This document shows, in pieces, positions 38,501 to 52,833 of a DNA stretch of 64,000 nt. Position numbers and translations under genes: made by a program. Numbering within the stretch: position 1 is the first letter of the stretch; each line of letters starts with the position of its first letter. The DNA comes from Gorsachius magnificus (taxonomy: Eukaryota; Chordata; Aves; Pelecaniformes; Ardeidae), in NCBI GenBank assembly GCA_034008185.1, contig CM067109.1:58148801-58212800 (forward strand), written 5' to 3'. Under the pieces are notes generated by a model. It worked only from the letters and a program-made list of their open reading frames with translations, was not told the DNA's origin and made no database searches.

Positions 38501-41500
38501 AAGCTTTTGAGCCAGCCATCCAGGCAACTCTGTAACAGCCAACATGCTAGGGACAGACCCAAGGGAACAAGCAGGTATAAGCCACTTGCCTGAACTTGAA
38601 AACAATCCCTCCTGAGCATCTTGATGAATTTTTGTCACCAAGGTTGTTACGCACAGGCATTAGTGCCCAAAGAGAAGTGAACACCCCGGAGTAGTCAGCC
38701 ATCTTAGCACCCATTTCTAGCAATTCTGTGTGTTCTGCTTAACTTACGCCAGCATTTGTCTGTACTGTGACTACCCTAGCTACTTGTACATGCATGGGTG
38801 ACTTGATTGATGCAACATTTGGCAAACCATTCCCAGATTTTGAGTCTGTTCATTGCGTGTAAGCCCTTTCTACATCTTTCTTTTTGTAGCCTTGGAGCAT
38901 GGAAAGCTCTAAAATAGTTATCAGCACTCAGCGTAGGCTTATGTCTGAAGCTAATGTCGTACCAGCTTTACATCAGCACAACTCAATGAGTTTAGTGGCG
39001 TTGCTGTTAAACTACTCCAGCAGCGGAACAATGTCAGGCCTTTACAATAAGAGATCATTTACATTTTATGCATGTTTTTTTGCTATTTGGATTTCATGTG
39101 TTTTCACAGTTTGCAAATATTTTAACATCCTTTGTGTCTCCATTATTTCTAGTGTGGATTCCTGAGAAACATAAATACGGTACAGTATTATGCTCATAAA
39201 AGCTGAGTATCTCCCAGTAGATCGTAATGCACTCTGCAGAGGGGAAGCAGTATGTTAACATATAGACAAATTGTCATATTACTTATCACCTTTTAAAGCA
39301 ATCATTTGCAGATCAGTGGAGGATGAAGGACTGTTTGGCACTTGTCCATCAATTTTGGTCTTCATTCTCATGTAAAATGTGCTAGCAGTCGCCAAGTCAA
39401 GCCAACAGGAACTTAGGGACGTCAAACAAGTCCATCCTCTAAATGACATCTGGCATGACTGAATCTACGAATGTGTCATTTATTATGGGTTTATTTCAAG
39501 CATATCTATGTCCACGGCAGTGAAACAATGTATGTCATTTTGGAGGAGATGCAATGATTGTGTAATAGAGTATACTATTGTTATTAAACTTCTTTCAGGA
39601 CAAAACAAACTGCATGTCTGCTGCACCTCAGTGATAAAATACACATTTTATCACATGTATGTAGCTTAAAAAGTACAGTTTAGTTTAACTTGATATATGT
39701 TGGAAATTAAGGTAAGCAACAAATATCTGCCACCCTAAAGGACGTATTTAGTATGCTCACTTAGCTCAGAAATAATACAAACATTTAACACATGCTCTAT
39801 GTTAACTGTAAGTCAGATTTTCATTAAGAGAGAGAAAAATATTTAAATGTTCCATTTTTTATAAATCACTTGTATATCTGAATGTGGGAAAAAGTTGTCT
39901 AAGAAAATTCTAGGCACAACACTGCTAAATTTGTTGTCAAGCAGCAAATCTCTAGCTCCAAAACTCACAGTAATGTTCCTGTAAAAAAATTCAACTAGAA
40001 AAGCGTCCCCCAAACCAAAAATACTGGATGAGTTTTTGCTAGTTGTTGGAAGCAGACAATTTAACAGGTAATGCTTTAGTCATTGTGCTACTTTTTACAT
40101 GTGCCCTTGCAACTGAAAAGAACAGCACCAGAGCAGTCAGGAAAATCCCTGAGTCTTATGAAGTGTCAGATATTGAAAGTATAGAGGACAAAGACCCTGG
40201 AGTGCGGCACTGTTCAGACTACGGCAGTATGTGAGCTGACAGGTTGGCTCTGAAGCTGGTGATTCACTGGGATGCCCAGAATGGGACAATCAGAATTGCT
40301 CAGGGCAAGCAGGATCTGTCTGTCCTTCTACCTGGAAGTGTTTGTGTTAATTGCTGTCTTAAAGTACTATCTTGGAGTTTGCTGTTTCTGACTTTTTTAT
40401 TGTTAAGAAAAAAAATTAGTTAAGCGTGAGGGGGTATATTTGCATCTTGTCATGATGAGCTTGGTTGAATTGGAGATGACTGAGCTGTGTAAAGAGCCTG
40501 TCACATCAAAATTTATCTTCTATTTCTTCATACAAATGAATTGTGCTTTTTTTCAAGGGCTGCCTTTTTAATTATTGCTGTCTTTGAAGACAGCAGTGTG
40601 TCTGAATAATAAACCCTACTCTGCTGCTGTTTTCTCCTATGGATGACTAACTGTAACAAACCTAAACAAGAGCTTTTACTGGGCAAGTAAATTTAATTTA
40701 GTTGACTGTTTAGTTATTCTTTTGGGTGGGTTTTATTACCTTTGTGAACTCTCATAAAAGCTTTTCCAAAGACAGCTGCTTTATCAGAAAAGTGTCACTT
40801 GAGTGTGACTGCTCAAATGAGCTATTTTCTGTATTAAAAGAACTTCTGCATTGAAAGAAGTTTTGCTGCTCCTAGGAGAACTGTGGACTGAATTAATATT
40901 GACTGATTCCCAAAGATTTTTTAAGACTATGTGCTCATCTGACATACATCGCTCCCTGATTGGCATTTTAACATGTTGTTCTTCATAATTAAATGTCATT
41001 TTCTAAAGTACTATAGAGATTCCATGATATTGCTTCATTAGTGATTGAGGTATCACAGCAGATTTTTGGTATATACGTGATTAATCCTCAGTGCTTCTTG
41101 TATTATTTTTGCTTTCAAACAGCATTAATAAACTCCTTCAAAACTAGGTTAATGAATTGTTAAAATGAATTATCCTGCAGCCTATCTTTAATATAAATGC
41201 ATTTATTCCTGAAAACCTGATAAATGAATACAGTGTCTACTATAAACTTTACATAACAGACCATTACAAAATGTTTAGTAAAAGTTCAAGTCTTTCACTT
41301 CTTATCCATTCACTATTTCCATTGGTAAAAGTCTGTTGAATACAAGACCTAACTTTCATGGCTGAATTCCCTCAAATCTGCTCAAGTTACTTGAAAGACT
41401 GCAGTAGTAAATAGTCTTATATTGCCACTTCATTACTGTTCATAGTGTACTTTGACCATTTGAAATGCTGTGCATGTGGTTAGGATTTGTTGGGGCAGTG

Positions 41501-42037
41501 TTTGTAAACAGTCTCTCTTAGAATAAAGGAAAACAAAGTAATTTAAGGCTCAGTTCTCATTTAATTTACATCTATGCTTAGCAAGTACAGACTAACAGCG
41601 GAATCATTACAATTTATAGCATGTGTAATCAGGATTAAGCCCTTAGGCTTTGTGGTAATGAAAGCAGATGTGGTTGGATGTTTATGCTACATTATCAAAA
41701 GTGATTTTGTTAGATTCCCAAGCATTAATAACCAGTTACATTTCTTTACCATTACTTGAGAAACCTCTGGCAGTTTACTTTTCTGGTAATAAGTCTTGGT
41801 ATCACTTTTTAGATGGTATATGAAGTGACATCTCAATACAATGGATATAATCACTCTACTTTATGAAGGGCTGTGCTTAATAGTTTTTCTTCTGAGGTTA
41901 CATCTGTCTTTCCTAAAATCATTCTACTTTCCTACTCCAGGTATTGTTCCTTTCATTAACACTCCAGATGTTCTAACAGTTGATCAAGCAAAGAAAGCTC
42001 AGCAGTTATTCTTGTTATCTTTTGCTGTCTCCAACAG

Positions 42038-42052
42038 AAAAAAAAAAAAAAA
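42038..42052. repeat. Poly-A tract
   Basis: About 15 consecutive A, giving a Lys run in a chance plus-strand open frame. Confidence 0.9.
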
Positions 42053-43896
42053 GACAGTGGGAGTTGTAGAAGCAAGAGGAGTGTTTAGTGGTTTTGCTCC
42101 TTTTACTGTTTATCTTTCCATTTTAGTGTTCTAAACTGGGGTTTAATCAGCTGTAAATAACCTGTGCAAGCAAGAAAAGGGCCAGTATCAAAATGTGGGA
42201 AACTTAAAGGTGTTAAGTTCTAGAGCTAACATGTATTTACCAAACAAAATGCGAGACTTCAATTACAGTTGTGCTGGTGGTGCTGTTACAGACACAGCAA
42301 GGACAAGTTAGCCTGTTTGTGCACCTCTAATATTGGTGGCTGAGGATTTTCAAATGTTAAAAAAAAGGAAAATTTTTTAATTGACAAAGTAGAAATTAAC
42401 TGTATTTTAGCAAATCAATTAACAATTACACAACTTGACAAGAGACAAGGTTCCTCTATTTTACATTCAATAGCAAGACTAAGAAGTAATTTTTCAGTTT
42501 TGTAGAATAAAATTTAGAATTAAAACCTATAGCAGAAAAATTAAGAAAGCTTGATTTTCTATGGGGTTTAATACTGTACTTAAAAATCAAACTATTCCAA
42601 TTTCTATACAGTAAATATTCCTTAAACAAGGCTTGCACATACCTTATTTAACTAGAAAGAGATTGGGGAAGGTTTGATAAGGGTTGGACAGTGCTTAATT
42701 AATAAAATTAATTTTATATTAAATGTAGTAAAAACATTAAGAAAAACACCTACTCTCACTTTGTGTGCTTGTTTTTCTGCTCAGGCTGTTCAACCGAAGC
42801 TGGGGTACGTTCCTAGAAACCAAAATTTTCTCCAAGTTTAAATATATCCTAAAATTATTTATCACTTTAATGAGGAGCTTGCACCACCAGAGTTCTGTTC
42901 TTTTCTTGCTTCCCAGTGTAACACTTACCTCTAACAAGCAATTCCAGAATGTAACTGCTTCATCAGAAAGACTACCTTTTTTTCTCTTAATATTTTGCTA
43001 CTAGAATGTCTTATGCTTTTCTTCACCATCATTTCTTCTTATACACATTTGGGACTATTTTTATATCAATACTAAAAATCTCTATTATCATTTTTATTTC
43101 ATTCTGTGACATTTGTATATCCAAATGAGGTTTTAAGGTACCTTATTTTCTGTTTCATCATGGGTGCTGAAATTAATGACTTCTGTGTATATTGATAATT
43201 TTTTATCTACTAAGTTTTCCTGAGACCTGATGTCCTAATAGGGAATTCAATTTTGAAATATCTCTTTCCTCCTTCCTTCAAATGTCTTCCACTCTTTCTC
43301 ACAGAAAAAAATTAATAGGTGGAAGATTTAGAATAAAAATGTATTCACTGGATTGTTAAATCCTGAAAAAGCTCTGAATGAAGGAATTCGTTAAATGCTA
43401 CTCAGTGTTCACTTCCTTATCCTATCCAAAGTATTTTGAGTTCTTTACAAGAGTGAATGAAAGTAATCTGCTTGTTCTCATCAATGTAATCCTGAATACC
43501 ATTTAATTATTGCTGGGTAGTTGTGGAAAACGCAGACAGAATTTGATTTGTTATGTAGCGATTAACTTACTTGGACTCTTGTGCATTAAGTTTTATTATC
43601 TAGGTTTTAATTTACAGACTCTAACTCCTTATCTCATTAGATTTCATTGTCAGCATTTTCCATTCTTTTGCTAAAGTTGCTAAAGTTTCTCTTTTTTCAG
43701 TATTGTTAAATGGATGCTCATTAGTTTAACCAAGTTAGTGCAGCAAGTGGATGTCAACTTTTCTAATGTGAACAATCTAATATCTGAAAATTCTGGTCAT
43801 AAGAGGAGTGATTTCTGAATGAGCACTGGTTTAATAAAACTTCTCAAATTAATTCAAAAAACTCTGTAACCAGAGACCAAGGGCTGACCATTCTCT

Positions 43897-43926
43897 AAAA
43901 AAAAAAAAATAAAAAAAATAAAAAAG
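43897..43926. repeat. Poly-A with T interruptions
   Basis: A13-T-A8-T-A-type low-complexity tract. No retrocopy is recognisable on its 5' side. Confidence 0.85.
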
Positions 43927-44159
43927 GTGGGCTGCTAAAACCAAATTCTTGCATAGATTTTTAAGTATATGTTTGTTTGCATATGAAACAGAAGTTTGGG
44001 TCTGAGGTAACCAAGGTGCTTCTATTAATACATCATTGCAATTAAATAGGTGATAATTGGTTTATTGAGTGGAAGATTTCAAAATGCCTAGAAACCATTT
44101 GGTTGAAGAAGAAAGAATAACGGCCAAGTACCAACATTATATCAATGGCAAAATCTTTA

Positions 44160-44206
44160 AAAAAAGAGAAAACAATAAAAAAAAAAGGAAAAAGAAAAAA
44201 GAAGGG
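44160..44206. repeat. A-rich tract with G interruptions
   Basis: Purine-rich low-complexity stretch of A runs broken by single G. It encodes only a spurious Lys-rich peptide on the plus strand. Confidence 0.8.
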
Positions 44207-47200
44207 ATTCTGCAGGCAGCCATGTTTCCCATTAAACTGTATTTAGTAAATTGCGTCTGTACTAAGGCACATAATACATTATAACCCATGAACTTTAAAT
44301 CTCATTAGAAAGTAAAGATAACATTCATTTAGCCTTAAAGTTCAGGTTTTCTGAATATATGTAAATAGAAAGATGGTATTGGCTTACCTCACCAAGGGCC
44401 GGGAGACAGGGCCATGTGGTGATACAGAAGATAGGGACCCGCTTCCTGTTTCTGATTTCCACCCACACAGCCATTGCTATAACCAGAAGAATAAAATATT
44501 CTCAGTTCTTCTAACTCCAGGATCCTGGAGTCCCAGGAGAGATACTGTTGAATGTGTGTCCCATTCCTCCCCACCCTCAGCCTATTCTTACTGAAACCCT
44601 CCATTCTGGGGTACTAAAACCTCTCATCTCTGCTATGTGCAGGTGCCACTCTTCACAGTTCCCTGCCTCAGACAAAGAAATACATAGTCCTTAAGCAAGA
44701 AGCTTCATAAAGTCCTGAAGGTTGTTTGATCTCAGGCTACCATACTTTTTATTGCTGTTACTTTAGAAGATCTCTACTGAACATGGAATATTAAAGTTAA
44801 ATGAGAAAACTAATATCTGATAAAAAATAAATTATAAACTGGGGGCTACAAGTTATAGCTGTTTGTGCTATTTACTGTTTTTCCAGTCTAAAGTGCTCTT
44901 ACCATGCCTTACTCTGCTGCTTGCAGCAATGTTTCTGAATATCGTTGGCTCCTGGAATTCAAAAACACAGAGAAGGAGGAAGGGGGACCAGCCCATCATC
45001 AACAAAATTTCCTACGCAACTTGTTAATCAGAGCAGCATACCTCTTGTATTTGTGCCTATGTTTTAAATTTTGTCTAAAATTGCCAGTCTTTCATCATGA
45101 TGAGATCCTCACCTTTATAAGGAGTTATGGCAGAAGAGACCATGAAGGAGGCAATGAAGAGACACCACTTTCAAGGAAGGGTTCACTTTGGATTCTGAAT
45201 TCATGGGCACCAGATTGAGCATGCTCTAGAAAAACAAGCCTAACTGTGGAATTTTCATCAGCTTCATTTTCCTCAACCCTTTTAAGGATTTTATTGTATT
45301 TCTGCGCTGTTGGAACACTCTTTCCTAGAAATTCAGAATGGAGATGAACGAGGTGACAGCTATTGAAAATATTTTCTATCCTTTCTGTGGGAGTGTCAGT
45401 TTTACTATACATACCTTGAGAATTCATCTCAGCATTTTTCTTTGCTCATTCATATTTGCTTACTATGGTTGTATTTATTGTATCTGCATGAGAAATGTGT
45501 AGAACCCTGTTCAAGACTATACAGACACAGCACAACTGTAAAGCTGCCTCTGTGTGTTGATATGTAGCTTAAACACTGCCTATATTTAGGAGCAATAGCT
45601 GGAAATCATGCTCTTAGCCAGATTGTTACATAAATAATACATCAGTGAAGTGATTCTGATGTAGTGTTGGTGTGATGATTTTAATCGCAATTTAAGCTCA
45701 GGTGCTATATATAAATAAGAATGAACTTTGTTCTTTATCTGCTAAGAGTAAAATTGTATTGGTGTTTTATTTTAGCAATGTCTGGGAGTTCCTTAATCTT
45801 CTCACAACGCAATTTCATGTTCACAGACTGTTAATGATTTACTTGCCTTGCTGGACTGTCTTCTGCATCTGCTTTTTGTTAAACCACTAAAAGCTCTAAA
45901 GTTTTGCACTGATTTCAACTCACAGGGTGGTACATTTCCAGACTCAAACTCAGTATAAGGCTTGCCTGTGTGTTTTTATTTTATGTGTCTTAATTGGCTT
46001 GGTAATGATATTATTCAAACCTCTTAAAATTAAAAATTCATTAAAAATTGGTAACGCCACTGTATTACTCCATTTTGCTAAGCATAGTGGTGGATTCAGT
46101 AAAAAGTAGTGTAACATTGTGGTGAATCAGAAAACTTAGAGGAGATCTGTGGCAGAGCAAAGTAAATAAGAAACTGAGATAATGAAAATAGAAAGGCCCC
46201 GGTTAAAATGGGCTGTAGTCTGTGAACATTGCAAAAATTGAGTGACTTTGGCAACTTTGAACGGATGATTTCAAAGGGTAAAAACTGGCTGCTGCAATAC
46301 TTTTTCTCTGAAAGTATGGTACTACTCCAGGAATGATACAAAGGAAGATGTAAGGGCTCTTTTATACTTTCTCTCTTACATAGTGGCTAGATGTGAGTAG
46401 AATGTAAAGGCAAGAAGTACTTCATTTCAGTGATCTGTATTGCACTGAGATGAGGAATAATTACTGTATGATTAGAAGTATTTGAACTAGTTAGAGGGTA
46501 AGAACATCCTGGAATGCATCCACTGAGGATGCATTAGAACAGACTTCAGTGAAGGCTGGGTGACACAATGTAGTGTGACCCTTCTATCAGCATGACGGCA
46601 GAACTAGGTAGAAAACATTTATTTACATTTCCAGCATGCATTTCCATTATAGTACAGTAATATTTAAAGAGGCAGAATAAGGAGTAAAGGAGTCACAGTT
46701 GACAAGGGGCTGTTTGAATAGACAGAAAGATGTATGCCATGCCTTTGGAAGGATTAGAGTCGCATTTCCATTTTAAGGGGTGGAACTTAACCTGAGGCAA
46801 AATTCCTGCCTGGAGAGTTCTCCCCATAGCACTGCACTGGTCTAATAAGGGTTTTCTTGGCAAAGGAAAGAATGTCAGTCATAAATGCTGGTTTACCAAG
46901 GCAAAAGAAAGAAGAGAATCCTGACTGGAGTTCTGACTGTTGGCTTGCTGGAGTGCTCAGACTTCCATGGCCTTTATCTCCAGAACACCTGTAAAAGCTG
47001 AGGCAATATATCAGGTTGTTTTACAATTTGAAAACCCTGGTCCTTGGGACTTCAGTCCAAGAATTCTGTCAGGAGGCTCAGTGTTTCTATTTAGCTAACA
47101 TGGTGTGGAGAGAAATTGGAGGATTTCCACTCCTTCCTCTATTTTTCCCACCATCTGCCATTTGTATTCCACAATTTATTCTCACTGAAGACAGCTGGGA

Positions 47201-50200
47201 GTAATTCACACTATATTTCTGAATGATATAATCCGTAAAAACCCAAACCCTTTTCCTAACCACCATGCTGTGTCATGACACCCTAAATCATCTATTCCAG
47301 AGAAACCTTGGCCCCTGGGATTGAATGATACTGAACGGATTTTGACCACACTGCTTAAGACTAGCCTTTGAAGTGCAGAGTGGCTTTAGCCACACTGTGG
47401 ATGACTCTCCCATGCCCTTAAGGTGCTGTTTTCTACGTATGCAGTTTCAGTCCAAACTTCTTGAAATAATGCAAAGCTGTTTTCCTCTTATCCAAGTGTA
47501 TCTGTGGCTCAGATAGTTGCCAAGAAGGAATGAAGCCTGCTAGGATTGTGCTGAAAGTTTCTTCACAATTTTACAAGGTTTTTCCCTGAAAGATGTATTC
47601 CAGACCTCACCTGGATATTGTGTCAGAAGCAGCTCACTAGTTTGCTTTGGAAGAGAAATGAGAGAGTTCTTTGGCCATGTAGTTGTGCCCAAAGAGATTG
47701 CTTCTGGACCACTGATATTCCCAAACTGAGTTTACTTTAATATGAACTTCGTATGTATCCTACTTCACCATATATTTTTCACCACAATTTTTTTCATATG
47801 ATACAGAAGTACTTATTTCCAAATATTAAACCCTTGCCTCACAACTATTTAACCTCAAGGACTGGACTTTTAATTAAATGGTTAATCTGTCTGGTTTCTC
47901 ATCATCCATAATCTTAAAGAACTGATTGTTGTTCATACATTTAACTTTCCATAAGAAGCAAAACCTAATATCTATATGAACAGGCTGAAAAAATGATCAC
48001 ATTGCAACTGCAAGGACATTCAGTAGCTAAAACTACGATTTACTTCCCCAACCCTTTCCACTGAATATGCCTGAATAAGCAATGATGGGAACCACCAGCA
48101 GCAGAAGGGGCACCTCCCCTGGTAACTGCAGCTCCTAGCTCTATGCAGGAAAGGGTATCACTGAAGTGGCATCCAGTGAGTGTCACCCCTCAGACAGGTA
48201 AGTGCGCTGGATGGGCTACAGGTCTCACTCAGAGCGATGCTTTTGGTGTTCATTTTTGAACTGCAAGCAGATCCGTGAAAGAAAGTAGCAGAGGTCTGGT
48301 TTGTTGTGGTAAACCTGTTGTTTTGAAGCTAAGACTTGGAGTACAAGCACAAATTAAGCTTCAGCTTTCTACAAACATGTTGTTTTCATTTTGGGGTAGC
48401 AAATGAACAGAGGCATAGAGCTGTTGAGATGACCTTTCTCTGCAGGGCCAAGTGATCACTGCAGTGATTACTAGCAACTGTCACTGTTAGGGAGTAGTTA
48501 AGGTTTGCACTGACTTTTAAGACAGATTAATCAGCTCAACTTGTGGTACAACAAGTGTGGGTAATAAGGATGGATCCAGCACTATTACCTAGATATAGAA
48601 TAAATAAATGTTATCCATAATAGAAGTCTTTGGAGTGGCACTTATCATGGAGTGACAGGGAACAAAATGTTGTGTCGGCAAGGGGTTAGGAGTACAGTTC
48701 TTGTCCTATCTTTACCAGACAAATGATGAATTTCTTATTATGTCCAGGATCATTACCTACTCCTTAAAAATACAAATAAGAATTCACATTTCTTCTAAAT
48801 ACATTTTTGTGTTTTGAGGATAAGAAAATGAAAAATACAACCAGCCCTTCTTAATTTTTGTTTAAACCAACAAGTTAAAATTTGAAAACCACAGAATAAA
48901 TCTGTTCCCATCATGGAAAGAAAAGTTAATAGAGTCTATTAACCTCAGGAAGGTTAGTCATAAGCAAATTATGAGACATGCCAGGAACAAAAGGGAATAT
49001 AGCTTTATTGTATAGAAAGGCTGAGTGAAAAGTCACAGGGCAATGGAATCATGCCTTTTCACGCAGAGTAAATAGAGGAAACAATAAAGCTCAATTGTGA
49101 GAACAGATAGCTGAAACAATGAAAGCCAGCACACGCAAAACACGTGGAGAGGTGTGAGTGGAAACTGAGTAATGTGGCCTAAACACTGATACAAAAATGC
49201 AATAGCTAAGGCACTGCTTAAGAGAGTTTTGGGGGGAAGGTATTACCAACTCAGTCAGATTAGTCTTGTTAGTGTGTCTTTCAAAGGAAGAGCTGAGAAA
49301 AAGATTCAGGATGAAGTGTTGACCGAAAGAAGTAAGGGATTGTGAGAAGAAGAATGATTACATAAATTCTAAGGGGAACAGCATATCTGTTCAGCTTTTG
49401 TAGATATGCTCAGGGAATGGCTTTGGAGCAGTCCTGCTTGCGTCTTCAGATTTTCCACCTATTGGAAAACATGAGTAAAAAAAAAATATTGCTGAATCAT
49501 GAGGATCAGTTCACTGTTCAGCTGAAAGAGGGCAACACATTTCCAGAGAAAAAAATAAAAGTGAGTTTAACAACTGAGATTCTTGGCACTTAGCACAAGG
49601 AAGCTGAAGAAAGCAACTGTGCGTCAATATGAAAAGTTGTCTGTCAGTAATGACACAGAGTACTCTGACATGATCTCAGAGACTGTAAAGTGTTTTGTGT
49701 ACTTGTTCTCTTCAACTCTATTGATGTTGCTATCAGCAGCAAATATTTTGCGACATTATGTTTTGGCCTTGTGTTTTCCATATTCGTAAAATCATGAAAG
49801 ACAAAATTCAGGAAAAGTTTATTTTATTCCTACCACACAAGAGATATTATAGAAATACAGTTAAATACAAACACAACTGATTTTGCCTGGTGGATTACAG
49901 CAATATTTTTACACATAAATGCTGTTTAAATTTGCTAAATCAGACCAGTAGTTGATTGTACTTGCAAGATATAGATGATAGACACTGCCAAGGTCAAATG
50001 GAAAATATTTTTTATCTACCATATCAAAGAGCAAGACGGATGACAACTGATCCAAGAGATGTAATGCAGATTTTTATCAATAACTTCAACAGAACTGACA
50101 GCCAGAAATGCTCTTCACACTGAACTAATACTCTCTCCTTACAGTGCAGAATTGTCTCATGAACTTCATCCTTTATTATTATTAATCCAATACAATGGGA

Positions 50201-50510
50201 CTTCCACACTTTTTACAAGCAAAAAAAATCTCAATATCATGACAATGACTTGGGGATTTTCTTGTGATCTATTTTTCTTCCTGCATCAGCACAAGCAGCA
50301 CATGGGATGTGAGGTTAGTGAGGAAACTGAAACACTCATGAGAAAATAATGTAGCTGTGCTGTCCAAAGATCAGGTCACAGTTACCTTAGTTAAGAGCAA
50401 AAGAGAAGGAATATCGACTACATACTGTTTTCATCTAAGGCCAAAAAGGAAATGTTCAAATCAAAGTTCATGGGATATTAATTGGTGTCAAAAGCGTGGC
50501 AGGCCAAATT

Positions 50511-50529
50511 AAAAAAAAAAAAAAAAAAA
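50511..50529. repeat. Poly-A tract
   Basis: About 19 consecutive A. Simple sequence. Confidence 0.9.
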
Positions 50530-52644
50530 GGCTAAAAAAGATCAATTGCACCTCCTTGTGGTGTACAAAAAAAGTGGTCAGTCTTTGACACATGGTTGTT
50601 TTCTCCAAAATTGAGACAAAGAGGGTAATTCTATTTGAATATAGTCTAGAAATTATGCAAGGAAAATAGTCCCAAATCCATCTCTCCAGAGAGGTATTTC
50701 TTGTTCTGTGTCTGTGTACAGGATCCCAAAGCAGATTATGGCAAAAATGACATTAAATAGAGGTCTATAATTTAATTCTGTAGGAATTGGGCTACAGCAG
50801 GTATGGTTTTTGAGCAGAATGAATGTATCAAAATCAACAATCAAATATTGTCACTGTTACATAAAATTATGGCCCAAAGGCTGGCCACAGCTCTACTCTG
50901 GCCTACTATTGACCCATTTCAAGGGCACCATGTCAGTTTCTTCTTTCTTTTTACCTCTCTTTATTTTTCCTGCTTTAAAGTATCTTCTTGTAATAGACCT
51001 TCTCTTAGAGGTTGTTTCCACTATGCTGACAGCCACAGGGGACTGTAGAGCATTTAAGGTTATATTTGGGCTGCATACACATCTACAGGATCTTCAAGGA
51101 TCAAAGACATAGTACCTCACACTCCCTTGGAGAATATAGTCCCTGCAGTCATGCTTGTGCCACTGTTTCACCTTCCAAGCTGTGGACAAAATGAATATGC
51201 AACAAGATGTCTCCAGACAACTTGTTTCCTTCCAATGGGTCACAGAACCTGAGAAATGTTCAGCAAACTAGTATGGGTTTCCCTGGGGTTGTCTGGGAGA
51301 ATCTTTTAGTTGGAAGTTGCTTTGTGAAACTAAATATCAAAGATCTGTGAATTTATCAGGGGGAAAAAAAAGCAAATCCAACCAACTAACACCCCCCAAA
51401 CCATAAAAAAAAGAAACCCCAGCTGCTCTAGGAAGACCACAACTATTTTATCTGTGTGCTTCTGTTCTCTGTTTATTCCACTCAAGACTGTACCAATTGC
51501 TTTGGTCTCAGACTCTGCTTTAAGAAGATTATTTCCATTTATGATCATGTGTGTACACAAATATAGAGAAATTTTTAAATCTCTAATATATTCTTGTTTT
51601 GAGCCATCTCCTTATTGGCTGGGTTTTTGGCAGTACAGCTATAAGCCAGGTGAAATCTATATCTCTAACATAATTTATTACCATTTTCTGAAATTAATTT
51701 ATGCATTTATAGAAAAATTATTGCATGAAAGTGAGTGCCATGGGCTGAGAAGAAAATAAGGAATTCAGAATTCAGTGATTTAGGCAGATTATTGTTCTTT
51801 GATTATTTTTAAATATTGTTACTTGGAAAAGTAACAAAAAAATGCTGAAATACATTCTGTATTTCAGAATATCCTTTCTGTTTTTCTGAACCATCATTTT
51901 ATTTATAAAATACTGTAAAATACATTTAGAAGGATTTTTCCAGTAGAGGTGAATAATATAGCTCCATTTTCAGAAAATGCTTGCATAGCCTTTATATTCT
52001 CTTCAGTCTGGAATGCTTGCTTTGAAAGTGATCTTTTCTGTTATTTCACATTCCCTGACCAGAAAATTTGAGGGAAGTTTAATTTCCGCAAACAGTATCC
52101 ATTGAGAGCATGGCACAGCACTGCTTGCTTAACACAGAATGTGAAGAAGGGCTTGAACTTCCCTGAATTATCGACCAGTCTGTGTGTCCAAAGTGGGAAT
52201 GAAATGACCTACTATTAAGAAACCTTTGAAGAATGTTCGATAGTCATAGCCACACTTTCATTGACAAATCACAGCCAGGGGATGCCAGTTTTTGCCATTG
52301 AGGACAACGAGGTAAAGAGAATGACTCGTTCCATGGAGGTGAAAACATAAGTTCTTGCAGGTAGAGAGGTACCTCTTGGTTGTTATTATCCAAAAAACTT
52401 GCCTTAACTCTGGTCACAGGCTGTGGCACACACTGATGCAACTTCATTAATCCTTCCTGCAGTTGCCCCAAACTTCCATGCAATGGTCACCAGGCTTCCC
52501 AGGAGCTGTGATGAGGCCATGGTTTAACGCGGCTGGCAACTAAGCACCACGCAGCCTCTCGCTCACTCCCACCCTCCCTCAGTGGGATGGGGGAGAGAAT
52601 CAGAGAAAAAAAAAAGTAAGACCCATGGGTTGAGAGAGAGACAG

Positions 52645-52650
52645 TTTAAT
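52645..52650 (-). promoter_or_regulatory. LTR poly(A) signal (ATTAAA)
   Basis: On the minus strand TTATTAAACTGTCTCTCTCTC is the LTR's variant polyadenylation signal followed by a pyrimidine-rich stretch, at the position expected for the R/U5 border. It is diagnostic for the element's orientation. Confidence 0.6.
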
Positions 52651-52773
52651 AAGAGATAAGAATAACAATAGGAATAATAATAATAGTAAGAGAATATACA
52701 GAATATATAAAATGAATGGTACACAATGTAATTGCTCACCACCCGCTGACCGATGCCCAGCCCGTCCCGAGCA

Positions 52774-52833
52774 GCGATCACTCCCCCCGAGCCGCAATCA
52801 CTCTGCCTGAGCTGCAATCACTCTGCCCACGAC
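52774..52833. repeat. Three tandem 20-bp units inside the LTR
   Basis: Units start GCGATCACTCC, GCAATCACTCT and GCAATCACTCT at 52774, 52794 and 52814, each 20 bp, with a partial unit ending CCCGAGCA just before. They lie within the LTR, downstream in element sense of the conserved ACCATAT block. Confidence 0.8.

Larger units (their letters stand above)
35526..52511. other. Intergenic; no supportable gene
   Basis: About 17 kb of AT-rich DNA with homopolymer tracts. Open frames of 60-100 codons occur on both strands as expected by chance, and none has a recognisable domain or convincing splice framework. No transposon termini were recognised. Confidence 0.6.

Noticed and set aside
40043..40234. 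63-codon frame with a hydrophobic, signal-peptide-like start and an acidic/charged C-terminal part
   Set aside because: Briefly looked like a secreted peptide or first exon, but no known family, no convincing promoter, and the length is within chance.
41841..42134. Plus-strand frame with an acceptor-like TTTCCTACTCCAG inside and a PFINTPDVLTVDQAKKAQ stretch
   Set aside because: Resembled an exon for a moment, but it runs into a poly-A tract (Lys run) and matches no gene I know near ALDH1A1.
52244..52483. 79-codon minus-strand frame next to the LTR
   Set aside because: Considered as a retroviral coding relic because it abuts the LTR, but no motif or recognisable retroviral protein segment is present.
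52563..52817. 84- and 65-codon minus-strand frames
   Set aside because: Entirely inside the solo LTR, which is non-coding. Tyr/Leu runs come from the AAT-rich stretch.
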